Below, piece by piece: positions 23,629-31,223 of a stretch of DNA of 64,000 nt. Position 1 is the first letter of the stretch. Every line of letters starts with the position of its first letter. The notes beneath the pieces were generated by a model. That model worked only from the letters and a program-made list of their open reading frames with translations. It was not told the DNA's origin and did not search any database. Source of the DNA: Pseudoalteromonas sp. R3 (GTDB lineage: Bacteria > Pseudomonadota > Gammaproteobacteria > Enterobacterales > Alteromonadaceae); the NCBI RefSeq assembly GCF_004014715.1, contig NZ_CP034834.1:186001-250000 (forward strand), in the 5' to 3' direction. The position numbers were made by a program, and so were the translations under genes.

Positions 23629-23845
23629 TATAGCGGATCGAGGCCGCGTCGTACAAGGGCTGTAGGGGGTAAAATTGTCGATGTCCTGTCGGCTGTTCCC
23701 AAAACTGCTGACTTACTGACATTTTAACCCTTCTTAAACCAGTAAAAGGTATAAAATTCAAGGGAAAAGCATGGACACCCAATTGTAAAACCAGCAAAGC
23801 TGGCGCACAAGTTTTGGGCTGGGTGTCTTTTTAATACTATGCCAC
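23629..23845 (-). promoter_or_regulatory. CRISPR leader copy C, with a + strand terminator
   Basis: This is the third leader copy. The minus-strand 41-codon frame is intact (ATG 23722, stop 23597). Its right part forms a + strand hairpin, GACACCCA (23774) with TGGGTGTC (23820), followed by TTTTT at 23828, an intrinsic-terminator shape. That hairpin is also found in copies B and D in less perfect form. Confidence 0.7.
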
Positions 23846-24143
23846 TACACAATCCCCTCTAAAGTTGGGGGTTCCGGTACGAGTTTAACACAGGATAACC
23901 TTGCAAACGTACGGTCTCAATCCCCTTTAAAGTCGGGGCCACCGGTACGAGAAAAAAATGGCAACTTTAAATGAGCTTAATCGTCTCAATCCCCTCTAAA
24001 GTCGGGGCTTCCGGTACATTAACTGCTGCACTTCTGTCAACACAAGCACTTGTCTCAATCCCCCTAAAGTCGGGGCTTCCGGTACTAAAGTCGAACAAGC
24101 TATCGCTGACATCACAGCGTCTCAATCCCCTCTAAAGTCGGGG

Positions 24144-24266
24144 CTACTTAGCCAATCATTTCAACAGCTGCATCGTTGATTCATCCATGAAGCGCCGACC
24201 AGTTCGGCCATCCAGGGCCTCACCTTCGAGCCTGAAAAAGCGGTGCTTTTTCCGGGCGGCTCTCAG
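24144..24266. repeat. 123-bp hairpin element in a CRISPR repeat
   Basis: It splits the repeat at 24119 after base 25, with the duplication at 24267-24281. The left end is CTACTTAGCCAATCATTTCA, the second subtype. Confidence 0.85.
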
Positions 24267-24418
24267 CCTCTAAAGTCGGGGCTTCCGGTACTGAGATGGG
24301 AAACGATCTAATTACGAAAGGTTTTGTCTCAATCCCCTCTAAAGTCGGGGCTTCCGGTACTGAGTACCTACGCCGTTTAACAAAAAAACGTGAGTCTCAA
24401 TCCCCTCTAAAGTCGGGG

Positions 24419-24541
24419 TTACTTAGCCAATCATTTCAACAACGGCATCGTTGATTCATCCATGAAGCGCCTACCAGTTCGGCCGTCCAGGGCCTCACCT
24501 TCGAGCCTGAAAAAGCGGTGCTTTTTCCGGGCGGCTCTCAG
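24419..24541. repeat. 123-bp hairpin element in the leader-proximal repeat of array D
   Basis: It splits the repeat at 24394 after base 25, with the duplication at 24542-24556, and lies only 25 bases from the leader. It also changes the end of the leader frame, which here stops at 24538 after 40 codons. Confidence 0.85.
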
Positions 24542-24566
24542 CCTCTAAAGTCGGGGCTTCCGGTAC

Positions 24567-24910
24567 TATAGCGGATTGAGGCCGCGTCGTACAAGGGCTG
24601 TAGGGGGTAAAATTGTCGATGTCCTGTCATCTGTTCCCAAAACTGCTGGCTTACTGACATTTTAACCCTTCTTAAACCAGTAAAAGTTATAAAATTCAAT
24701 GGCATGCTATCTAGACTACTGACAAAGTGCGATTTTGACTTTTATAGATGGTTGTAAGTCATTGATTTATTTTTATAAATAAAGAGGTGTGCCACTTGAT
24801 ATACAAAAATACACCTTTACATAGCGTATCAAGAAAAGCATGGACACCCAACCGTAAAACCAGCAAAGCTCTGGCGCACAAGTTTTGGGCTGGGTATCTT
24901 TTTAATAAAG
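24567..24910 (-). promoter_or_regulatory. CRISPR leader copy D (outermost, longest)
   Basis: This is the fourth leader copy, starting TATAGCGGATTGAGGCCG. The minus-strand frame MSVSQQFWEQ is intact from ATG 24660. About 110 bases absent from the other copies follow (24717-24835), including AGGTGT/ACACCT arms. A + strand hairpin GACACCCA (24843) / TGGGTATC (24891) followed by TTTTT ends the unit. As the outermost leader it is the natural place for a main array promoter, though I cannot point to clear -35 and -10 boxes. Confidence 0.65.
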
Positions 24911-25102
24911 AAAAAACTATTAGTGAGGAAATCCTTATGTCAAACTAACCGCGATTTTAACAAGCGCTGAACTCACTGTAACTGAAATATAGAGTGTATC
25001 ATTAGAAAAGTCTCTGACAGCCGTCACTATTATTGATTCTGTGCAAGCATCATCAGCTACTCAGCCATCCAAGCGAGTATTCGATTTTACAAAGGACCCA
25101 TC

Positions 25103-25459
25103 ATGAAAAGAATGTTATTTATTCTACTAGCGTTTCCGTTTTTATCATTTGCTGGAACGCTTCAATGTTCTGGCACTGTAGACAAAATTGGACTCCATGC
25201 GCCGGACAGAGTAATGCTCAAGCTGAGTTCAATGAATAAAGCTGTGTTTATCTGCAATACAAATGCAGAATGGTCTGTATCTGGTACTCCGTACACAACG
25301 AGCGCGCAAACTTGCAACGCATTACTGTCTATGTTGCTGTATGCTAAGTCTACAAACACGGACATGGGGCATGTATGGTTTGATGGTAATGATGTTCCAA
25401 CTAGCTGTAATGGTTGGGAGGATTGGAAGTCAGCCAATATCAGACACTTCTTATACTAA
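25103..25459 (+). CDS. Small secreted protein of unknown function, 118 aa
   Basis: ATG 25103 follows AAAGGA by 8 bases. A signal peptide (MKRMLFILLAFPFLSFAG) is followed by about 100 residues with four cysteines (LQCSG, FICNT, QTCNA, SCNGW), probably disulfide-bonded in the periplasm. I do not recognise the family. It is the first gene right of the CRISPR region and is convergent with the NfeD gene. About 190 bp upstream (24911-25102) hold no other gene. Confidence 0.7.
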   Translation: MKRMLFILLAFPFLSFAGTLQCSGTVDKIGLHAPDRVMLKLSSMNKAVFICNTNAEWSVSGTPYTTSAQTCNALLSMLLYAKSTNTDMGHVWFDGNDVPTSCNGWEDWKSANIRHFLY

Positions 25460-25585
25460 CACGGTTTGTTGAAGTTAAAGGTGGCTGTTTTGAGGCAATG
25501 CGGATTGGTCGTTGCCTGTGTTAGTTGGGTATCGCAACCCAACCTGAACAAAGCGTCGGGTGCGTAACAAAAACTCGTTTGCTGT

Positions 25586-26050
25586 TTAACTTGACGTACT
25601 CAGCGCTTCCACCCACAGTACCCCAACACTTTTCTTGACCACTTTGACCGTGGTGCCTTTTGCAATAGGCGTTTCGCTTTTTAGCTGCCAGGTGATCCCT
25701 GAGTAGGCATGGGTGAGCTGGCTTTGCTCATTAAGGTCATCGCTGAGTACCAAGGTGATGTCGGCAAAGTCGCTGTTTACTTCTGTGCTTTGCGTTTTAG
25801 CCTGCATACGTTTGAGCGGTTGCCACAGTGCGCCTGCCAAAGCGGCTGTTAATACCGCATTGACCCACAGTGCATTCATGAGCGTTGCGTCCAGTAGTCC
25901 CACCGACATCATCAGGCCACTCAGGACCAGTGATAGGCCGAGGAAAAACAGCACAAAGGTGGCAAAGCCCAGTACGGCGACTTCTATGATTAAAGCCAGC
26001 AGCCCGAGTACAATCAGGATCTGGCTCAGGTGTTCAACAAACAGGGTCAC
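25586..26050 (-). CDS. NfeD-family membrane protein
   Basis: The gene starts with GTG 26050, overlapping the stop of the upstream SPFH gene (GTGA). Three to four N-terminal hydrophobic helices are followed by a C-terminal OB-fold-like NfeD domain (GITWQLKSETPIAKGTTVKVVKKSVGV). NfeD proteins pair with stomatin/prohibitin-like proteins in membrane-domain organisation. Start-stop overlap supports translational coupling. Confidence 0.85.
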   Translation of the reverse strand: MTLFVEHLSQILIVLGLLALIIEVAVLGFATFVLFFLGLSLVLSGLMMSVGLLDATLMNALWVNAVLTAALAGALWQPLKRMQAKTQSTEVNSDFADITLVLSDDLNEQSQLTHAYSGITWQLKSETPIAKGTTVKVVKKSVGVLWVEALSTSS

Positions 26051-27006
26051 GACTGCTCCTTTTGCTTTTTGTTCAGGCTGTTGATGATCGACATGCCCTG
26101 TGCCACCAAAGAGCTGGGATCGGTGCCGCTTTCAGGCAACAAGACCACGGATGACTCGCGGGCAATGGCTTCTTTGGCAACAATGGCTTTGCTGGCCAGG
26201 TCGAGCTGAATGGCTTTTTGGCCTTCTTCGGTGTTGGCGGCTTCACCGACTTTTCTCAGTGCATCCGCTTGCGCCTCTGCGACTGCGATAATGGCTTTTG
26301 CTTCACCTTCTGCTTTGAGGATCTGCTCGGCTTTTTCTGCCTCTGCGGCCAGTACCTGAGCTTGCTTTTTACCCTCAGCCACGTTGATGGCGGCCTGTCT
26401 GTCGCCTTCCGACTCCAAAATCTGTGCACGCTTAACCCGCTCAGCTTTCATTTGCGCTTCCATGGCTTCCATTACTGAGTTGGGTGGCACTATGTCTTTG
26501 ATCTCATATCTGAGCACCTGAATGCCCCAGGGGTCGGATGCGGCATTGATGGCAGAGACAATATTGGTGTTGAGCATATCGCGCTCTTCAAAGGTTTTAT
26601 CCAGCTCCATTTTGCCCAGCTCACTACGCATGGTGGTTTGCGCCAGCTGAGTCACGGCGAAGATGTAATCGTCGACGCCATAGGTCGCTTTGTAGGGGTC
26701 CAGTACTCGAAAGTACAGCACGCCGTCCACAATTAAAGAGATATTGTCGCGGGTGATGGCAGACTGTGAAGGCACATCGACGGCTTGTTCTTTAAGGCTG
26801 CGATCGGCAGAGACCTGATCGATAAAAGGCACAATAAAGTTCAAACCGGCTTCTTTGGTGGACTGGTATTTACCAAACCTCTCAACTATCCAGGCGCGGT
26901 TCTGCGGAACGAACTTAATGCTACCTTTGAGTACAAAAATGATAAAAATCAGTAAAAAGGCCTCAACAGTGAGGAGGTAGTTGAGAATGAGCGTGATAGG
27001 GTCCAT
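26047..27006 (-). CDS. SPFH/Band 7 stomatin-like protein (QmcA/paraslipin type)
   Basis: An N-terminal membrane anchor (EAFLLIFIIFVLKGSIKFV) leads to a Band 7 domain (VPQNRAWIVERFGKYQST, DRSLKEQAVDVPSQSAITRDN). A long Ala/Glu/Lys-rich coiled coil (ILESEGDRQAAINVAEGKK...) drives oligomerisation, followed by a short tail. It is expected to form ring-like assemblies at the inner membrane with the NfeD partner encoded just downstream. Confidence 0.88.
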   Translation of the reverse strand: MDPITLILNYLLTVEAFLLIFIIFVLKGSIKFVPQNRAWIVERFGKYQSTKEAGLNFIVPFIDQVSADRSLKEQAVDVPSQSAITRDNISLIVDGVLYFRVLDPYKATYGVDDYIFAVTQLAQTTMRSELGKMELDKTFEERDMLNTNIVSAINAASDPWGIQVLRYEIKDIVPPNSVMEAMEAQMKAERVKRAQILESEGDRQAAINVAEGKKQAQVLAAEAEKAEQILKAEGEAKAIIAVAEAQADALRKVGEAANTEEGQKAIQLDLASKAIVAKEAIARESSVVLLPESGTDPSSLVAQGMSIINSLNKKQKEQS

Positions 27007-27064
27007 GTTTATTCCTTCTTTATCTCCGTGTCTGTACTATAGCAACAATGCTGAATGTGGACCA

Positions 27065-28174
27065 TTACCAGCCGCCAAATCGTGGCCAGTAGTCCATTTC
27101 GTCATCCGAGATCACCTGATACCCCGCATGTTGCGCGGCGGTGGCACAGGCGTGGTTTGGCAATATGCGCAGTAAGGTGCCAATGGTAAAATGACTGAGG
27201 TCCAGGCCTTCGGGCAGGGCCACAATGCCATGCTCCTGATTAGCACTGTTGACATACAGCCCGGGTAAGACGTCGCCGGTTTCATCACATACCCGGCCGT
27301 AACCATTTTGCTGAGGTGCCAGGCCAAGGTCGCGTGATAAGGCCATCCAGCCCGCGTCCAGGATCAGCCAGTTCTTTTCCTTATTGTGGCCAATCACTCT
27401 GGTAAGGACGCTTAAGGCGATGTCCTCTGGCTGGCATACGCCAAGGTCAGCCATAACAAGATCCATACTAGCGTAAACGCCAGCACGAACTTCGGTGACT
27501 TGGTCAAACCCTTCACCCAGCAGTGCAGTCGGTGTGGAGCCTACGCTAATAACGTCACAGCTGATTTGGTGCCTCTGTAGTTTACTGGCAGCATCGCGCA
27601 CGGCTGCTTGCTCTTGCTGTGCCATTGCCCGAATTTCGTCCAGGCTGCGGCAGTCATAGGCACCGCCGGCATGGGTCAGGATACCACTAAACAGTCCTGC
27701 GCTTTGCAGAATTTTAGCAATGGCAATGAGCTGTGGATCATCCGGTTTTATGCCGGCCCGCTTGCCGTCACAGTCAATTTCGATCAGGCAGCTTAGCTGG
27801 CAATCATTTTCCCGACAAAATGCATGGACAAATTGCGCCTGCTCGAAGCTGTCCATAATAATATGCAGGGTGACCCCCTGGTTTTGCAGGTCCAGTATTT
27901 CAGGCAATTTGTGTTCACTGATCCCCACCGCATAAGTGATGTCTTTGCAACCCGCCTGAGCAAACTGTCGTGCTTCTTGCAGCGTCGAAACCGTGCAGGG
28001 CGCGGACAGATCACCCAGCATATACCGAGCAGCATCTACCGATTTCAGGGTTTTGAGGTGTGGCCGCGAGGTCACATTAAAGCGCGTCAGCTGTTTATTT
28101 AGCCGATTAATATTGTTCAGTAGCTTTTGCTTATCCAGCAATAGACACGGGGTCTGTAAACAATCTAGTGACAT
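27065..28174 (-). CDS. Fold-type III PLP enzyme, D-threonine aldolase / D-serine dehydratase (DSD1) family
   Basis: The N-terminal alanine-racemase-like barrel starts with TPCLLLDKQKL and holds the PLP lysine region RPHLKTLKS. The C-terminal beta domain has QEHGIVALPEG and PNHACAT, matching the His-X-Cys metal site known for DSD1-type D-serine dehydratases and related D-threonine aldolases. At 369 aa it has the family's usual size. It acts on D-hydroxy amino acids in the cytosol; which one cannot be told. A long imperfect palindrome lies in its upstream region. Confidence 0.8.
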   Translation of the reverse strand: MSLDCLQTPCLLLDKQKLLNNINRLNKQLTRFNVTSRPHLKTLKSVDAARYMLGDLSAPCTVSTLQEARQFAQAGCKDITYAVGISEHKLPEILDLQNQGVTLHIIMDSFEQAQFVHAFCRENDCQLSCLIEIDCDGKRAGIKPDDPQLIAIAKILQSAGLFSGILTHAGGAYDCRSLDEIRAMAQQEQAAVRDAASKLQRHQISCDVISVGSTPTALLGEGFDQVTEVRAGVYASMDLVMADLGVCQPEDIALSVLTRVIGHNKEKNWLILDAGWMALSRDLGLAPQQNGYGRVCDETGDVLPGLYVNSANQEHGIVALPEGLDLSHFTIGTLLRILPNHACATAAQHAGYQVISDDEMDYWPRFGGW

Positions 28175-28225
28175 AAAAACTCCTAGTGTAATGGATCCCT
28201 GACGCAGGCAACGGGCTGCAAAAAC

Positions 28226-28298
28226 GGGGGAGTTCTGAGCTGGTCTAATCCATGCCGGTTACATGCTATTAGTTATGAGGAACACCCAGAACTGCCCC
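28226..28298 (-). promoter_or_regulatory. Long imperfect palindrome upstream of the PLP enzyme, attenuator-like
   Basis: GGGGGAGTTCTG at 28226 pairs with CAGAACTGCCCC at 28287, and an inner stem (CTAAT..ATG / CAT...ATTAG) pairs around CCGGTTA. Read on the minus strand the stem is followed by GTTTTT, so a transcript starting upstream of the PLP gene would meet a terminator-like hairpin about 50 bases before the start codon. It does not match a riboswitch I know. The other strand also has a short T-run. Confidence 0.5.
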
Positions 28299-28460
28299 TT
28301 TTATATGGCAACCAATGTATACGTTTTTGTCTCTAAATCAAAGCGTTAATCTTGACTGAACCAAAGCCATATTTAACCAAATTGTCATAATTGTGCCTTT
28401 ATTATTGTCTATGATGGCGTTGTATCAGGAACAATTAAAATTGGTTGGAGCCTAGCATCT

Positions 28461-29084
28461 ATGCCTATGCAATATTACGAAGACAATGCATTACAACTCG
28501 CTAAAGTGTATCAATCATATCGCTTTGAGCTGCTACATGCTTCCTGGCTAAAATTTGTGACGCCATTGATGTCTGAAGCAGGTCTGAAGTTCCTGGATAT
28601 CGGTGCCGGCGCTGGCAGAGATGCCCGGTTCTTTGCTGAGCAGGCAGAAAATGCAGAAGTGGTTGCGGTAGAGCCTGTATGTTCATTGAACCGTTTAGGG
28701 CAAGCTTATACCCGCGATATGCCGGTTAACTGGTATCAGGATGAGCTGCCCTGTTTGTACAAAGTACGCAAGAACCATGCTGCATTCGATGTGATTTTGG
28801 TCAGTTCGGTGTTTAACTATTTGCAGTCCAGTTCTGGCCAGCAGGCGATGTTAACCTTACGGACTTTGCTGAACCCGCATGGCTTGCTGGCTATCAAGCT
28901 ACGCCACTGTGACGATGAGGAAGCGCTTAAAGTGCGCGGAATGCAAAATTGCTCGGTAGATTATCTGCTTGATATCGCACAAAAGGCAGACTTGCATTGC
29001 CTGGAGGTAACTGAACCGGAAGAGGATGCGCAGGGCAGGGCCTCTGTCACCTGGCAGACGCTGCTATTTAAACCTGCTCAATAG
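28461..29084 (+). CDS. Class I SAM-dependent methyltransferase
   Basis: Motif I (FLDIGAGAGRDARFFAEQ) and the post-I acidic strand (VVAVEP) mark a Rossmann-fold SAM methyltransferase; FDVILVSSVFNYL is the motif II region. At 207 aa it is a compact single domain. The substrate is unknown. It is convergent with nudB, with only 5 bases between the stop codons. Confidence 0.78.
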   Translation: MPMQYYEDNALQLAKVYQSYRFELLHASWLKFVTPLMSEAGLKFLDIGAGAGRDARFFAEQAENAEVVAVEPVCSLNRLGQAYTRDMPVNWYQDELPCLYKVRKNHAAFDVILVSSVFNYLQSSSGQQAMLTLRTLLNPHGLLAIKLRHCDDEEALKVRGMQNCSVDYLLDIAQKADLHCLEVTEPEEDAQGRASVTWQTLLFKPAQ

Positions 29085-29089
29085 ATAAA

Positions 29090-29530
29090 CTAAACCAGTT
29101 CAATTGATAAAATTTCCTGACTGTTACTGGTTGACCAGGCTTGCTCAGCCGCTTGTTGCTGGGTGAGCCAACGATAAGCCAGATGCTCCCCTGGCGCCAG
29201 CCGTACTTCGCAACCACTCGGCACACATACACTGAATACATACTCAGTATTGACTGTGGCACCTGCCACATATCTGTGTCGCCACTGTTCTCTGATGGTG
29301 TATTGATTGCACTTTTGATGATCTTTGATAGTCACCCCAAGCGCCTTTGCATCAATGCCTGTTTCTTCGAGTAACTCCCTGTAAGCCGTCTCAATCGGTA
29401 ACTCTCCGGGATCAACGCCGCCCGTCACAGATTGCCAGAAACTGGGATCATCTGCGCGTTGTAACAGTAAAAATTCGTTTTGAGTAGTGTAGATGACGAC
29501 GAGTACGGAGTGAGGTAGTCTGAGTGTCAT
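29090..29530 (-). CDS. nudB: Dihydroneopterin triphosphate diphosphatase-like Nudix hydrolase
   Basis: I start at ATG 29530 (MTLRLPHSVLVVIYTT), giving 146 aa, close to the usual ~150 of NudB. The open frame continues upstream to 29809, but the intrinsic terminator at 29603-29629 would cut it off. The Nudix box is complete: GGVDPGELPIETAYRELLEETGI. LLLQRADDPSFWQSVTGG and the YRWLT segment near the end are as in NudB, which removes pyrophosphate from dihydroneopterin triphosphate in folate synthesis. Confidence 0.8.
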   Translation of the reverse strand: MTLRLPHSVLVVIYTTQNEFLLLQRADDPSFWQSVTGGVDPGELPIETAYRELLEETGIDAKALGVTIKDHQKCNQYTIREQWRHRYVAGATVNTEYVFSVCVPSGCEVRLAPGEHLAYRWLTQQQAAEQAWSTSNSQEILSIELV

Positions 29531-29602
29531 AAGTGGTCGCTGTACTATTTTTACTAAATTTACCCAAAAGTAAGTCAGTTTGGCAAGTACAAGGTTACAG
29601 GC

Positions 29603-29629
29603 AAAAAAAAAGGCAGGAAACATCCTGCC
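29603..29629 (-). terminator. Intrinsic terminator on the minus strand
   Basis: On the minus strand GGCAGGA-TGTT-TCCTGCC is followed by nine T. It sits about 70 bases before the nudB start and must end a transcript that begins to its right (29640-29830), where no good protein gene is visible. Confidence 0.8.
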
Positions 29630-29830
29630 CAACCTCCAATAGCAACAAAACTGTGCCAGGAAATACCCAATAAACCAACATCCTTGTTGGTAAGCTCTAC
29701 TTCTCGGGAGTTCATTTGGAATGACTCGTGTGATAAGCCATGCCCTAAGGAACGACTTCATGCTATCGCAGTGTTTTCCAAATGTAAACACATAAATGAG
29801 ATTTTTCATATTAATATTTTTATATCGTGG
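29630..29830 (-). ncRNA. Possible small RNA or leader with a CsrA-type hairpin
   Basis: Between 29830 and the terminator the minus strand carries four GGA motifs. One is in a perfect hairpin (29674-29691): stem ACCAACA/TGTTGGT with loop AGGA, containing ACAAGGATGT. This equals the core of the CsrA/RsmA SELEX consensus as I remember it. The region could be a CsrB/RsmZ-like decoy RNA or a regulated leader ending at the terminator. An open frame exists here but resembles no protein I know. Confidence 0.35.
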
Positions 29831-30061
29831 TTTTTTGTCTATTTTTTACCAATAAAATTATGAGTTTCCTGATTTGGTTCTTTTGTGGGTAAATTTTCGT
29901 TGGGTTATTTTATTAACAATTGTATTTTTTTTGTGTGTGTTTTGGGGCGTTTTTTGACCGAATTGCATTAATGGTAGCCAATCATAGATCTGTATGTTCT
30001 CTGGTATATTAATTGTATCTGTACCATGCTTAACAAGATTGCAATTAGGTGTCTTTGATAT

Positions 30062-31114
30062 ATGCTCACAAGCTTGTTGTTTTCTGCCGCCGTCACTTTA
30101 ACACCTGCGGAATTGTTCAAAACGTTAAACCAACTGAAAGACCTGAATGACAAAAATCCAACTCAGGCGGTCACCTTATTCCGGGAGGTGTATGACAAAC
30201 TGCCTGAGGAACCCAGTAAAGGGCTATTGCAAGTTTATCTTGCCGGATTGGAGTCGAGTGTACGCTCACATGACGCTGCATCTGTATCGGGTATCATCAG
30301 TCAACTGAATCAAGATCAGTGGCAAAGTTATCTGCATGGAGAACACATCCATGTCATTGGCTCTTTAGCCGTATACCACAGGCGTATGCACGACTACCAG
30401 TATGCGCAGCTGCTTAACGAGTGTGCATTGAATTATGTAACAGATGATAAGCAGTACGCCCGGATTGCGAACAATCTGGCGGTGGTTTACCGGTTTACAG
30501 GTCAGCATAAAAAGGCCACAGGTATACTGAAAGAAGCCATGATGCTCTCAGATGACAGAGAGATCATTGCAAACATTAAGAACAACCTGGGTAATCTGTA
30601 TTTTGATAGTAGTAGCTATCGAAATGCCCAGCTGATGTATATCCGGGCATTTTTATTTCACTCAGAAACTGAACAATTTGGTCATGCTGCTGGTACAGGC
30701 CTGAATTTACTGAATACACAAATTCATTTACGCGACTGGGGTGGGTTTATGCGCTTTAAAACATCCGTCGCGACTCAGATAAATGCCAGTGGACAGGCCG
30801 TGTTCAATGACTTCTATCGGTGGCAACTGGCGGTATTCGATACAGTGGTTGAATCACGGGTACTGCAATCGGATATGCGGGACAAATTAATGGCCTCAAT
30901 GCCGACACTGATCAATTCAGAACTAACACCTTCTATCGATCTTTATGTTCAGTTACTGGCAAATAAAGCCATTGCCGACGCCTGGTCTGCGGCAAAGGAA
31001 AAACAGCGACCCGAGCAAAATGATAAGCCAGTTACTGCAAGGATTTCGTTACGACGTTGGTGTGGTCAGGCTGAAAGTACACCCGGTCAAAATAGGGTGG
31101 CAGCGTTTTGGTAA
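30062..31114 (+). CDS. TPR-like helical protein, unknown function
   Basis: The 350-residue product starts MLTSLLFSAAVTLTPAELF, a weak signal-like N-terminus. It is otherwise helical with TPR-type pairs (YARIANNLAVVYRFTGQHKKATGILKEA, IKNNLGNLYFDSSSYRNAQLMYIRA). The last ~35 residues are basic and unlike the rest. I cannot assign a family. It precedes an M6 peptidase gene by 109 bp, so the pair may be related in function. The 250 bp before it are A/T-rich and hold no gene I can see. Confidence 0.6.
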   Translation: MLTSLLFSAAVTLTPAELFKTLNQLKDLNDKNPTQAVTLFREVYDKLPEEPSKGLLQVYLAGLESSVRSHDAASVSGIISQLNQDQWQSYLHGEHIHVIGSLAVYHRRMHDYQYAQLLNECALNYVTDDKQYARIANNLAVVYRFTGQHKKATGILKEAMMLSDDREIIANIKNNLGNLYFDSSSYRNAQLMYIRAFLFHSETEQFGHAAGTGLNLLNTQIHLRDWGGFMRFKTSVATQINASGQAVFNDFYRWQLAVFDTVVESRVLQSDMRDKLMASMPTLINSELTPSIDLYVQLLANKAIADAWSAAKEKQRPEQNDKPVTARISLRRWCGQAESTPGQNRVAAFW

Positions 31115-31223
31115 TAAAAATTTAAATTTGATAAGTTGTAAAAATATGGTTAATAATTAAGTTCCCAATTTCATATCAAACCTGATATGGAAGGGGCTAT
31201 TACACATGTAAAGGAACTTAATT

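Larger units (their letters stand above)
23846..24566 (-). CRISPR. CRISPR array D: 7 repeats, 6 spacers
   Basis: Repeats begin at 23846 (degenerate 5' end, terminal repeat), 23914, 23983, 24052 (34 bp), 24119, 24326 and 24394; those at 24119 and 24394 hold the hairpin element. Spacers (33-34 bp) start at 23881, 23949, 24018, 24086, 24292 and 24361. The one at 23949 reads ATGGCAACTTTAAATGAG, a plausible protein start. The repeat next to the leader is itself interrupted, so new spacer uptake at this end may be impaired. The left flank ACTATGCCACTACA is shared with the left flank of array A. Confidence 0.9.

Noticed and set aside
19577..24566. Integron cassette array with attC sites
   Set aside because: Units are 35-bp repeats with 32-36-bp unique inserts, far too short for cassettes. 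There are no attC core sites and no integrase gene.
24925..24950. Self-target of the spacer at 20738, which resembles TAGTGAGGAAATCCTTATGT right of leader D
   Set aside because: Only about 20 bases align and two gaps are needed, so it is not a protospacer match. It may reflect similar gene-start sequences.
29630..29809. Ribosome modulation factor gene upstream of nudB
   Set aside because: The frame shows RAYQQG and YWRLG fragments but not the ordered RMF motifs, and the terminator sits inside it.
29531..29809. N-terminal extension of nudB
   Set aside because: It would pass through an intrinsic terminator and lacks similarity to Nudix proteins; the start at 29530 gives the family length.
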